DNA from: Fidelibacterota bacterium
GTDB lineage: Bacteria; Fidelibacterota; Marinisomatia; Marinisomatales; J089
Assembly: GCA_003695105.1 (NCBI GenBank)
Contig: RFIZ01000010.1
Coordinates: 1-6,577 of the forward strand
Length of the DNA stretch: 6,577 bases
Direction of reading: 5' to 3'
Positions within the stretch are counted from its first letter, which is position 1. Each line of letters begins with the position of its first letter. Shown piece after piece: positions 1 to 6,180 of this stretch. Made by a program: the position numbers and the translations under genes. Below the pieces are notes generated by a model. It saw only the letters and a list, made by a program, of their open reading frames with translations, did not search any database and had not been told where the DNA came from.

Positions 1-283
1 CTTCCAGAAACGCCGGAGTCAGCCGGTGCAAAATGACGTCGTCTTCCAGCACCAGGAGATGGCGATCGGCCGACGCCTGTTGGAGGATGCGCCAGTGACT
101 CATCCAACAACCCGCTTCGGCGGGAGACAGTGGAGAGCCGGCCGGAGCAGCCATGTCCGACCCTGCTACAGCCGGAAACCGCTTCACCACGCCGGATAAC
201 CCCAGCTTGTCTAATTGTGCTTCCATAGTCCGGCGACGTTCCCGGTCCGCCTCCAGGTTGATGTAGTATCCTTCCAGGTTCAT
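1..283 (-). CDS. Glycosyltransferase family 25 protein, 3' end cut by window edge
   Basis: N-terminal 94 codons of a GT25-type glycosyltransferase, the family that includes LPS beta-galactosyltransferases and other cytoplasmic sugar transferases acting on surface glycans. The start reads MNLEGYYINLEADRERRR, matching the family's N-terminal 'hyINLd-R--R' strand. It is followed by RFPAV (residues 35-39), the LSPAEAGCWMSHWRIL block (52-67, family form 'LS.gEiGC..SH...') and the acidic LVLEDDV motif (77-83), which binds nucleotide-sugar and metal in this family. The ATG (283-281) overlaps the TGA of the upstream TPR-glycosyltransferase as ATGA, so coupled translation is likely; a weak GGA lies six bases before it. 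The rest of the protein lies outside the window. Sugar donor and acceptor cannot be told from this part. Family assignment is fairly sure; a role in LPS, capsule or protein glycosylation is inference from context. Confidence 0.85.
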   Translation of the reverse strand, partial: MNLEGYYINLEADRERRRTMEAQLDKLGLSGVVKRFPAVAGSDMAAPAGSPLSPAEAGCWMSHWRILQQASADRHLLVLEDDVILHRLTPAFLE

Positions 284-1695
284 GCTGTTTCCAATTCTTC
301 AGACAGGCAACGACAAACCCGGGAAAAAACGGAAGCCCAATCTCCCGGGATGCTCTGACGAAACAGCTTGACGGTGGGATACCAGGGACTGTCCTCCCGG
401 ACGGTCAGCCACCGCCAGTCGGAACGGGTGGAGAGCAGAAGCCAGGTGGGGCATCCCAGCGCACCGGCCACATGCACCAGGGCCGTATCCACCGTAATCA
501 CCAGATCCATCTGGCGCAGGTAGCAGGCCGTGTCATGAAAATCCTGAATTCGGTCATGCAAATCGATGACCGGAAAAGGGGCCGATCGCAAGGCTTTCCG
601 GGCGGGGCCCTTTTGAAAACTGTACAATTCCACTCCGGGCAATTGCGCCAACGGAGCAAAATGACGTAATTCACACGAGCGATTGTGATCGTTTTGGTGT
701 CGGGGATTCCCGGACCAGACCAGGCCGATGCGATAAGAGGACCCCTCTGTGGCCAACGTTTGTCCCTGGTCGCACCGGGGAAACAGATAGGGAACCTTCC
801 GGGGAATCGTAGCCAGGTTCGTTGTAAAGAACCGGGGGATGCTCATCACCGGCAGGTGAAAATCAAAGAGGGGCAGGTTCCGTTCATCGGTCACGACCTC
901 ATCCACAGCCGGGTGTGTTTCCAGCAACCGGTGGAGCGGTTCCGGCGCCAGGAGTACAATACGCCGGAAAAGTGCTTTCAGTTGCTCGCAATAGCGAATC
1001 ATCTGCACCGTGTCGCCATAGCCCTGCTCCGACCAGAGTAACAGGGTTGAATCGGGATGGGGTTGCCCGTCCCAGCGGGGTTGGGGATAAGAGCGTGTGA
1101 TTTTCTGGAAGGATTCTTTCTTCCACCGCCATTCATACGCCGGGAATCCCTCGGCATAGCGGCCCATTTTCAGGAGAATCATCGCCCGGTTCCAGTTCTC
1201 ACTGACACCGTCGGGCCGTAAGGAACAGGCCCTTGATATAGCCTTCCAGGCCCCCTCCACATCATCCTGCGCCAGATATACCGTGGCCAGATTGCAATAC
1301 CCCTCACTGGATTGGGGAGCCAGTCGGATTACGTGGCGAAACACCCGTTCAGCCTCCTCATAGGCATTCATCAACAGGAGCAGGGTCCCCTGATTGTTCA
1401 GAAACTCGGGATGATCCGGATTGTATTCCACGGCCTTCTTTATATACACCAGACCTTCATCGAACCGCCCCATTTCTTTATATAACAGGGCCAGGTTATT
1501 GAATACGGGTGCGTAATCCGGTACCAGGGCCTGGGCCTGTAAATAATGGTGCTCTGCCTGTTTCCAATCCTTTTGTTGCTGGTAGCGAAGACCCAGTTGC
1601 GCATGCAGCACCGGGTTGTCCGGTTCTTGCTCCACAGCCCTCTTCAGTTCCGGAATGGTCAGTCGGCTGATATCTTTAGTCACGTGGCTCCTCAT
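280..1695 (-). CDS. TPR-containing glycosyltransferase (GT-B, GT9/heptosyltransferase-like), downstream paralog
   Basis: 471-residue protein. The N-terminal half holds about four TPR units (roughly residues 28-61, 62-95, 96-129 and 130-163) and a degenerate fifth. The C-terminal half is a GT-B fold resembling family 9 heptosyltransferases and TPR/GT41-like enzymes: EQGYGD (223-228), FDFHLPVMSIPRFF (277-290), WSGNP (327-331), NDHNRS (335-340), VDTALVHVAGALG (402-414), DWRWL (426-430) and WYPTVKLFRQ (438-447). The WSGNP and VDTA..HVAGALG blocks are where related enzymes bind the nucleotide-sugar. It is probably cytoplasmic, as no signal peptide or membrane segment is seen. It is a clear paralog of the gene just upstream, which it overlaps by 20 bases. 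The ATG at 1695 has no visible ribosome site; a GTG at 1683 is preceded by AGGAG with a four-base spacer and may be the true start, giving 467 residues. The substrate is unknown. Confidence 0.88.
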   Translation of the reverse strand: MRSHVTKDISRLTIPELKRAVEQEPDNPVLHAQLGLRYQQQKDWKQAEHHYLQAQALVPDYAPVFNNLALLYKEMGRFDEGLVYIKKAVEYNPDHPEFLNNQGTLLLLMNAYEEAERVFRHVIRLAPQSSEGYCNLATVYLAQDDVEGAWKAISRACSLRPDGVSENWNRAMILLKMGRYAEGFPAYEWRWKKESFQKITRSYPQPRWDGQPHPDSTLLLWSEQGYGDTVQMIRYCEQLKALFRRIVLLAPEPLHRLLETHPAVDEVVTDERNLPLFDFHLPVMSIPRFFTTNLATIPRKVPYLFPRCDQGQTLATEGSSYRIGLVWSGNPRHQNDHNRSCELRHFAPLAQLPGVELYSFQKGPARKALRSAPFPVIDLHDRIQDFHDTACYLRQMDLVITVDTALVHVAGALGCPTWLLLSTRSDWRWLTVREDSPWYPTVKLFRQSIPGDWASVFSRVCRCLSEELETA

Positions 1696-3286
1696 GGCTG
1701 CAGGAATCTCCGGTCGAATACCGGTGCTCCAGTGCCTGTTTCACTTCCCGAATCACCGTCGGCCAGTCTCCCCGTTTCCGTTGACGAAAGAGGCGCATGG
1801 TGGGATAATACTCGGTGGTCGACTGGTCCAGTCCCCAACGGAAATCAGGAGGAAAGGGCAGCAGCACCCACACGGGACGTCCCAGAGCTCCCGCCAGATG
1901 ACAAATGGATGTATCCACGGAAATCAACAAATCCAGGTGTTGCAACAGGGCGGCTGTATCCCCGTAATGTCCCAGAATCTCCGCTGCGTTGGGAAAACGG
2001 TTCAAGGCCGGAGTCAGAATCTCGCGGTCGAATTGGAACAGCAGAAAACGACAACGGTTGAATTCCACCAGCGGTGCTACCAGCGATTCCTTCAGCGAGC
2101 GGTTGTGGTCGTTCCGGTGATCGGGATTCCCGCTCCATGCAAGGCCGACAGTTGGCCGGTTTTCTGCCTTAAGCTGTTGAATCAGGGATAACAGGTCGCC
2201 ATTCGTAGATTCTTCCGGGAATAAATAAGGGACCTCTACCCGCCGGGCCCGGACATCGGATTCAAAGAACCGGGGTAAACTCATCACAGAAAGATGGAAA
2301 TCGTACACAGGTAACGGCTCCTGCTCCGGGATCACCCGATCCAGCCAGGGATGATTTCGGAACAAGGGCACCAGCGGTTTTCGGACCACCAGGGACACCC
2401 GGGCACCCCGGGAATGAAGAGCTTTCACATACCGGAAATACTGGATGGCATCCCCCAGACCCTGTTCCATCCAGACCAGAAGGCGTGTTCCCCGAAGATT
2501 CTCTCCTTTCCATTCAGATCCCGGCGGCTTTCGGATCGTAATCGAATTCAGTTCAAACCGGTGTTCGTACAATTCCCAACCCCGGCGGACCTGTCCTGTG
2601 GTAAGGTAAATGATGGCCTGTTTCAGAAGACTTTCGGGAAAATCCGGGACCAGGGACAGGGCCCGGTTTGTGTAGTGGAGCGCCGGGTCCCACTCCCCCC
2701 GGTTGATGGCCAGCGACGCCAGGGTATCATAGAGCCGCGGGGAATCGGGAGCCAGAGCCAATCCCTTTTTCAGGGCAATTTCCGCCACCTCGAATTGTCC
2801 CTGTTTGATGGCGATCAGTCCCAACAGGTTATATAATTCAGGATTGTCCGGTTCGTGCGTAATGGCCTGGTGGATCCAACGTTGCGCCTTCCCATACTCC
2901 TGGCGATAATGATAGGCCAGGGCCAGTTTCCCTTCCAGTTTCCCGTTGCCGGGAAGCAGGCGGTTGGCGATTTCCAGTCCCTGAATGGCCTGGTCCCACC
3001 GCTTCCGGCGAAACAAGATTTCGGTCAGTTCCAGATAGGCCGGAACGAAAGTAGGGTGAAACTGGAGACAGGTCCGGCAGGCCTTGAGCGCCAGATCCTC
3101 ATATCCGCGGGATTGGAGGGATTTCGCCAGGCGCAGCCAGTCCTCTCCACCTCCGGCGGAAAAAGGTTCAGGCGGAAAAAGGCGGGATAATTCTTCCGCT
3201 TCGGCGGGAGTGCAGGCTGCGGTAATATCGGCAAGAGAAAGAGGCCGCAGGGCCGGCCCCGTCCCGGGTTTATTCGGCGTCGGCAA
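1676..3286 (-). CDS. TPR-containing glycosyltransferase (GT-B, GT9/heptosyltransferase-like), upstream paralog, TTG start
   Basis: 536-residue protein with the same architecture as its downstream neighbour but a longer TPR section: five or six units between about residues 47 and 230. The GT-B domain shows EQGLGD (274-279), YDFHLSVMSLPRFF (328-341), VPYLFPEE (352-359), WSGNP (384-388), NDHNRS (392-397), VDTSICHLAGALG (457-469), DFRW (481-484) and YYPTMRLFRQ (493-502). The start must be close to TTG (3286-3284): the codon directly before it in frame is TGA, and the next in-frame ATG, GTG or TTG codon comes only at about residue 91, inside the TPR region. There is no clear Shine-Dalgarno, and the TTG lies inside the last codons of the EAL/HDOD gene (17-base overlap), so initiation probably depends on ribosomes finishing that gene. 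Cytoplasmic sugar transferase by family; donor and acceptor unknown. Confidence 0.88.
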   Translation of the reverse strand: MPTPNKPGTGPALRPLSLADITAACTPAEAEELSRLFPPEPFSAGGGEDWLRLAKSLQSRGYEDLALKACRTCLQFHPTFVPAYLELTEILFRRKRWDQAIQGLEIANRLLPGNGKLEGKLALAYHYRQEYGKAQRWIHQAITHEPDNPELYNLLGLIAIKQGQFEVAEIALKKGLALAPDSPRLYDTLASLAINRGEWDPALHYTNRALSLVPDFPESLLKQAIIYLTTGQVRRGWELYEHRFELNSITIRKPPGSEWKGENLRGTRLLVWMEQGLGDAIQYFRYVKALHSRGARVSLVVRKPLVPLFRNHPWLDRVIPEQEPLPVYDFHLSVMSLPRFFESDVRARRVEVPYLFPEESTNGDLLSLIQQLKAENRPTVGLAWSGNPDHRNDHNRSLKESLVAPLVEFNRCRFLLFQFDREILTPALNRFPNAAEILGHYGDTAALLQHLDLLISVDTSICHLAGALGRPVWVLLPFPPDFRWGLDQSTTEYYPTMRLFRQRKRGDWPTVIREVKQALEHRYSTGDSCSHEEPRD

Positions 3287-4502
3287 TCACTTTATTGCGG
3301 ATGCTTTGATCCGCCCATTTCAAGGCATTGATATAATGGACCGGTAACTGACTCTCATCGATGGACAATTCCTGGCAATACTGCGTCACCTGGTCCCATT
3401 CTCCCCGTTCATACGCGGTGACGCAATTTAATACCGTGCCCAGGGTACCGCTTCGATCCATGATGGCCGCTTTCACGTCATCCTGAATCGGGATTTTTTC
3501 CAGCACCGTTTCCATCGGTTGATTCACAATAGCATCGATCAGAGAAAACAGTCCCATGAGAAACAGATCGTCCCGGCGCTTCGGTTGACCGATGGGATTC
3601 GCCAGGGATTCCGCAAACCGGGCCCGGATGACGGATTGCACCACCAGTTCTTCCGGCACATTTTTACTCATATTGGCGATGAAGACCAGGGATGACCATT
3701 TCCGGATTTCCATGACACCCAGGAGGGTCAGGGCGTGTAAAATGGAGTTCACTTTCTGCCGTAAACCGAAAAAGGCGGAATTGATATAGCGCAATAATTT
3801 ATAGGACAGGCTGAGATCCTTCTTGATGATGGTCTCGATATTTTTGAAATTGGGTTCCGGTTTATTGATTTCGTGGAGCAACCGGATGTAATGATTCAAC
3901 TGGGGTGGAATGCCCTGCCCGGAAATGATGTGAGGTTTGCCGAAAAAATAGCCCTGAAAGAGGGTGTAGCCCATTTCCAGCGCCCGTTTGAATTCTTCCC
4001 TGGTTTCCACTTTTTCCGCCAGGAAACGGATATTGCGCTGGGGAAAGCGTTTGACAATCGCCGCCTGCTCTTCTTCGGGGCTGAGGCGGAAATCGACTTT
4101 GATGATGTCGGCCAGTTCGATGAGAGGTAAATACTTTTCTTCAAATTCGAAATCATCCAGAACGATCGTATAGCCGTCGCTTTTCAATTTCCGGCATACG
4201 TCCACAACATGTTCATCCGGTTCCACATTCTCCAGAATTTCCACAAAAACATTTTCTTTGGGAAGCAGACTGACATACTCTTCCAACAGTAAGTTATAGG
4301 TCATATTGATAAAGGCCGGGTTTCCGCCGGTTAGATTATCCACCCCCAGCATCAGAAAACTATCTACGATGACTTTGGAAGTGGCAGCATCGGCATCGGA
4401 CATGCTGTAGGCGTTTTCCCGGCTTTCACGGTAGAGGAGTTCGTAGGCGAAAATGTTTTCCTGTTTGTCAAAAATCGGTTGGCGGGCAACAAACGTTTCC
4501 AT
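3270..4502 (-). CDS. EAL-like and HDOD domain signalling protein (YuxH-type)
   Basis: 410-residue two-domain protein from the chosen ATG. Residues 1-200 form a divergent EAL domain: METFVARQPIFD at the start, AYELLYR (19-25) in place of EALLR, FINM (64-67), VEILENVEP (87-95), VLDDFEF (114-120), IIKVD (133-137), LAEKVETREEF (161-171) and FQGYFFGKP (182-190). Residues about 200-400 form an HDOD domain: DLSLSYKLLRYINSAFFG (229-246), ALTLLGVMEIRKW (257-269) and LFLMGLFSLID (313-323). This pairing is a known family of signalling proteins, often with no proven phosphodiesterase activity. The start was chosen because family similarity begins at METFVARQ; AAGGA lies 13 bases upstream. ATG at 4529 and TTG at 4556 also keep the frame (419 and 428 residues). 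It is first in a four-gene unit with glycosyltransferases and is divergent from a receiver protein. Confidence 0.9.
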   Translation of the reverse strand: METFVARQPIFDKQENIFAYELLYRESRENAYSMSDADAATSKVIVDSFLMLGVDNLTGGNPAFINMTYNLLLEEYVSLLPKENVFVEILENVEPDEHVVDVCRKLKSDGYTIVLDDFEFEEKYLPLIELADIIKVDFRLSPEEEQAAIVKRFPQRNIRFLAEKVETREEFKRALEMGYTLFQGYFFGKPHIISGQGIPPQLNHYIRLLHEINKPEPNFKNIETIIKKDLSLSYKLLRYINSAFFGLRQKVNSILHALTLLGVMEIRKWSSLVFIANMSKNVPEELVVQSVIRARFAESLANPIGQPKRRDDLFLMGLFSLIDAIVNQPMETVLEKIPIQDDVKAAIMDRSGTLGTVLNCVTAYERGEWDQVTQYCQELSIDESQLPVHYINALKWADQSIRNKVIADAE

Positions 4503-4581
4503 CTTTTTCGAATTTTCCTTATCAGGCATAAGAATTGTCACATTATTGAAGATCAATTTTACTCAGTTTTTCCTATTGTTC

Positions 4582-4626
4582 CCTAACACAAGTTCAAAAT
4601 TGTGCTTAGGAGGTTGGCGACAACCT
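4582..4626 (+). promoter_or_regulatory. Two directly abutting hairpins in the divergent intergenic region
   Basis: Hairpin 1 (4582-4610) pairs CCTAACACAA with TTGTG-C-TTAGG: ten base pairs, one bulged C at 4605 and an eight-base loop. Hairpin 2 begins at the very next base (4611-4626): AGGTTG, loop GCGA, CAACCT, six perfect pairs closed by a GNRA tetraloop when read on the plus strand. The Shine-Dalgarno-like AGGAGG (4608-4613) spans their junction, but no start codon lies at normal distance after it. The element sits 35 bases before the receiver ATG and about 80 bases before the EAL/HDOD start on the other strand. It could be a leader RNA structure of the receiver gene, an operator for a DNA-binding protein, or part of the minus-strand leader. 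I do not recognise it as a known riboswitch. The pairing is seen directly; the function is unknown. Confidence 0.45.
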
Positions 4627-4631
4627 GTCTA

Positions 4632-4639
4632 TATTTTTG
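4632..4639 (+). promoter_or_regulatory. Possible TAnnTTTG (-7 type) promoter element for the receiver gene
   Basis: TATTTTTG matches the TAnnTTTG -7 element used by the primary sigma factor of Bacteroidota, with a TTG at 4614-4616 as a possible -33 part. The 15-base gap is shorter than usual, and the host is not shown to be Bacteroidota, so this is weak. No convincing sigma-70 -35/-10 pair was found on either strand of this intergenic region. If real, transcription would begin just before the receiver ATG and the two hairpins would lie upstream of the transcript. Confidence 0.15.
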
Positions 4640-4660
4640 CCCCATAATCGACCGTTGACT

Positions 4661-5074
4661 ATGAAAATTCTCTTAGTAGACGACGTACTAACCAACATTC
4701 TCCTCCTGAAATCCTACCTGGCCGCCCTGGGCGAAGTGGAATCTGCGCAGGACGGGAAAACAGCCGTGGAACTCTTTGCCCGCGCCCTGGAGGCCGGTGA
4801 ACCTTTCGACCTGGTCTGTCTGGACATCATGATGCCCATCTATGACGGGCACTGGACCCTGAAACAGATGCGGCAAATCGAAGAGAAAACCGGAGTGGGG
4901 GACGATCAGCGTTCGAAAATTATCATGGTAACCGCCCTCGCCAATCAGAAGGACGTGTTGAAGGCGTTGGAAGACGGGTGTGACAGCTATATCGCCAAAC
5001 CGGTCCGGAAGCAGGTTCTCTTCGAACGCCTGCAACAACTGAACCTCCTGGCCGAAGACCAGACAGCGGAATAA
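4661..5074 (+). CDS. Stand-alone response regulator receiver protein (CheY-like)
   Basis: 137-residue protein consisting of a single receiver domain, with no DNA-binding or enzymatic output domain. MKILLVDD at the start supplies the acidic pair D7/D8. The phospho-acceptor is D55 in LVCLDIMMP (51-59), the switch threonine is T91 in IIMVTA (87-92), and the conserved lysine is K113 in IAKPV (111-115). All active-site residues are present, so it should be phosphorylated by a histidine kinase, which is not in the window. ATG at 4661 was chosen because the fold begins at MKILLVDD; a TTG at 4637 would add eight poorly conserved residues. Neither has a good ribosome site. The gene ends with tandem stops TAA TAG. 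It is divergently placed from the EAL/HDOD gene across a structured intergenic region, so a shared regulatory circuit is plausible but inferred. Confidence 0.9.
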   Translation: MKILLVDDVLTNILLLKSYLAALGEVESAQDGKTAVELFARALEAGEPFDLVCLDIMMPIYDGHWTLKQMRQIEEKTGVGDDQRSKIIMVTALANQKDVLKALEDGCDSYIAKPVRKQVLFERLQQLNLLAEDQTAE

Positions 5075-5212
5075 TAGACGTCACCCCGGGCGGTCCTTCG
5101 CTCCCCGATACATTTTGAGAACTACAAACGGGTAGTCATCTACGCTGAACTTACCCCACCCTGAACATCCTTCACTACAGTGGGACAACGATAATATAAG
5201 CTCTATCAATTG
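5075..5212. other. Intergenic region between convergent receiver gene and selC
   Basis: 138 bases without a credible gene. No convincing rho-independent terminator is seen for either converging unit. The best hairpin is ACTAC/GTAGT with a six-base loop (5121-5136), but no T-run follows it on either strand. A short CACTACAGTG palindrome lies at 5173-5182. GCTCCCCGAT at 5100-5109 repeats ten bases of the selC variable arm (5238-5247). Confidence 0.5.
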
Positions 5213-5305
5213 CGGGAACGCCTGGGAATCGAACCCAGCTCCCCGATGCAATCGGGGACAACGGTTTTGAAGACCGCGGCGGGCACCAGCCTCACAATCA
5301 TTCCC
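5213..5305 (-). tRNA. selC: Selenocysteine tRNA, anticodon UCA
   Basis: 93-base class II tRNA that delivers selenocysteine to UGA codons, using SelA, SelB and SelD encoded elsewhere. The anticodon loop CTTCAAA (5272-5266) has anticodon TCA (5270-5268) and a five-pair stem GCGGT/ACCGT including one G-U. The long variable arm is TCCCCGAT-TGC-ATCGGGGA (5258-5240), eight perfect pairs. The T arm is CTGGG-TTCGATT-CCCAG (5238-5222). The acceptor GGGAATGA pairs with GCGTTCCC through seven pairs (one G-U); the eighth would be A opposite G. The discriminator is G, and CCA is not encoded. The D arm is weak: GGC-TGGT-GCC gives only three firm pairs where six are usual. UCA with a long arm argues against serine or leucine tRNA. 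It begins 29 bases after the SPOR gene's stop on the same strand and may be processed from that transcript. Confidence 0.9.
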
Positions 5306-5334
5306 AAACAGCAGGCAAAGGTACGAATCGATGC

Positions 5335-6180
5335 CTATTCGGGTCGCTTCAGGACCCGATAATCCAATCCCAGGTTTTTCCGCAGGGTTTGGGCCACATC
5401 CTGCGCTTCCGCTTTGGTGGCAAATCGCACCACGCGCACGATATGCAAACGTCTACCCTGACTGAGCACCTGGGATACTTCCACATGGTAACCCTTGTTT
5501 TCCAGGGTGGTTTTCAAATTTTGTGCATTTTTCCATTTACTGAAAGCTCCCACCTGAATCACCCACGGCCGCTCCTGGGATGGGGGCGGTTTATTCTGGA
5601 TCGTCTGTTGCGCCTCCTGAATCCGGGTCTGGGCCTCCCTGGGATCCACCTTCACCAGCGCCACTTCCTCAGCGCTTTCCAGGTTGGCAAAGCCATAGGC
5701 CGCCACATCCAATCCGGGAAACTTTTTTTTGAACAGGCGCACATAGGCCCGGGCACTGTCCACCTCTCCCGTGGCAAAATAGGCTTTTACCATGAGGTCG
5801 GTGGCCTGTTGAATATGATCGGATTGGGGGTATTGCAACGGCAGGGAGCGGAGCAGAACACTGGCCTGGCTGTATAGTCCCCGGGAATACAGGTATTCAC
5901 CGATCCGCAGGAGGGCGTCATCGGCATAGTCGGACTGGGGATAGGATTTGATCAGGGATTTGTAAAGGGCCACGGCTACCTCTCCGTCCGGGGCCAGGCG
6001 GGCCTTCAGGTATAACACCCCGGGATCGTTGGGATAACGAACCTCCAGCAGGGGTAGATCATTCAGGGCCTGTTCAGCTTTTCCCTCTTCCAGAAGAGAC
6101 AAATACATGGGAATGTTTTGACCTGGTAACCGAACCCCGGTGATCAGTCCCAGAATGATCCAGACAGCCAGTCGCTTCAT
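5335..6180 (-). CDS. Secreted protein with TPR-like repeats and C-terminal SPOR domain
   Basis: 281-residue protein. Residues 1-21 (MKRLAVWIILGLITGVRLPG and on) look like a Sec signal peptide; no lipobox cysteine follows, so it is probably periplasmic rather than a lipoprotein. Residues about 25-165 are helical repeats of the TPR/YbgF/BamD-like kind, with recurring 'YP.SD.A..A' turns (YPNDPG 49-54, YPQSDYADDALL 80-91, YPQSDHIQQA 117-126). A linker rich in Q and P (about 175-203) leads to a SPOR domain (205-278: WVIQVGAFSKWKNAQNL, LHIVRVVRFATKAEAQ). SPOR domains bind peptidoglycan lacking stem peptides at division septa, so a cell-envelope or division role is likely by family. The ATG overlaps the TGA of the upstream TPR gene as ATGA; TAG stop at 5337-5335. 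The TPR-SPOR combination is common in diderms; the exact function is unknown. Confidence 0.87.
   Translation of the reverse strand: MKRLAVWIILGLITGVRLPGQNIPMYLSLLEEGKAEQALNDLPLLEVRYPNDPGVLYLKARLAPDGEVAVALYKSLIKSYPQSDYADDALLRIGEYLYSRGLYSQASVLLRSLPLQYPQSDHIQQATDLMVKAYFATGEVDSARAYVRLFKKKFPGLDVAAYGFANLESAEEVALVKVDPREAQTRIQEAQQTIQNKPPPSQERPWVIQVGAFSKWKNAQNLKTTLENKGYHVEVSQVLSQGRRLHIVRVVRFATKAEAQDVAQTLRKNLGLDYRVLKRPE

Noticed and set aside
472..1100. Plus-strand open frames opposite the downstream TPR-GT
   Set aside because: They are antisense to a gene with clear conserved motifs, show no recognisable domain and have low-complexity, arginine/glutamine/glycine-biased composition.
1546..3190. Longer plus-strand open frames (up to 191 residues) opposite the upstream TPR-GT
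   Set aside because: They mirror the codon structure of the real gene, with no domain or ribosome site seen.
4611..4639. Rho-independent terminator formed by the GCGA hairpin and the following T-rich stretch
   Set aside because: The stem is short, the T-run starts about nine bases after it and is interrupted, and no upstream plus-strand gene needs termination.
4453..4660. Plus-strand open frame running into the receiver gene's leader
   Set aside because: It overlaps the EAL/HDOD N-terminus and the hairpin region and has no family features; the AGGAGG at 4608 has no start at proper spacing.
5171..5200. Plus-strand promoter TTCACT - 18 bases - TATAAG, antisense to selC
   Set aside because: The -35 matches only four of six positions and there is no plus-strand gene downstream; chance match is likely.
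5213..5305. Serine or leucine class II tRNA, or an opal suppressor in a recoded genome
   Set aside because: The anticodon is UCA, not a serine or leucine anticodon, and UGA ends two genes in this window in ATGA overlaps, so UGA is not generally recoded.
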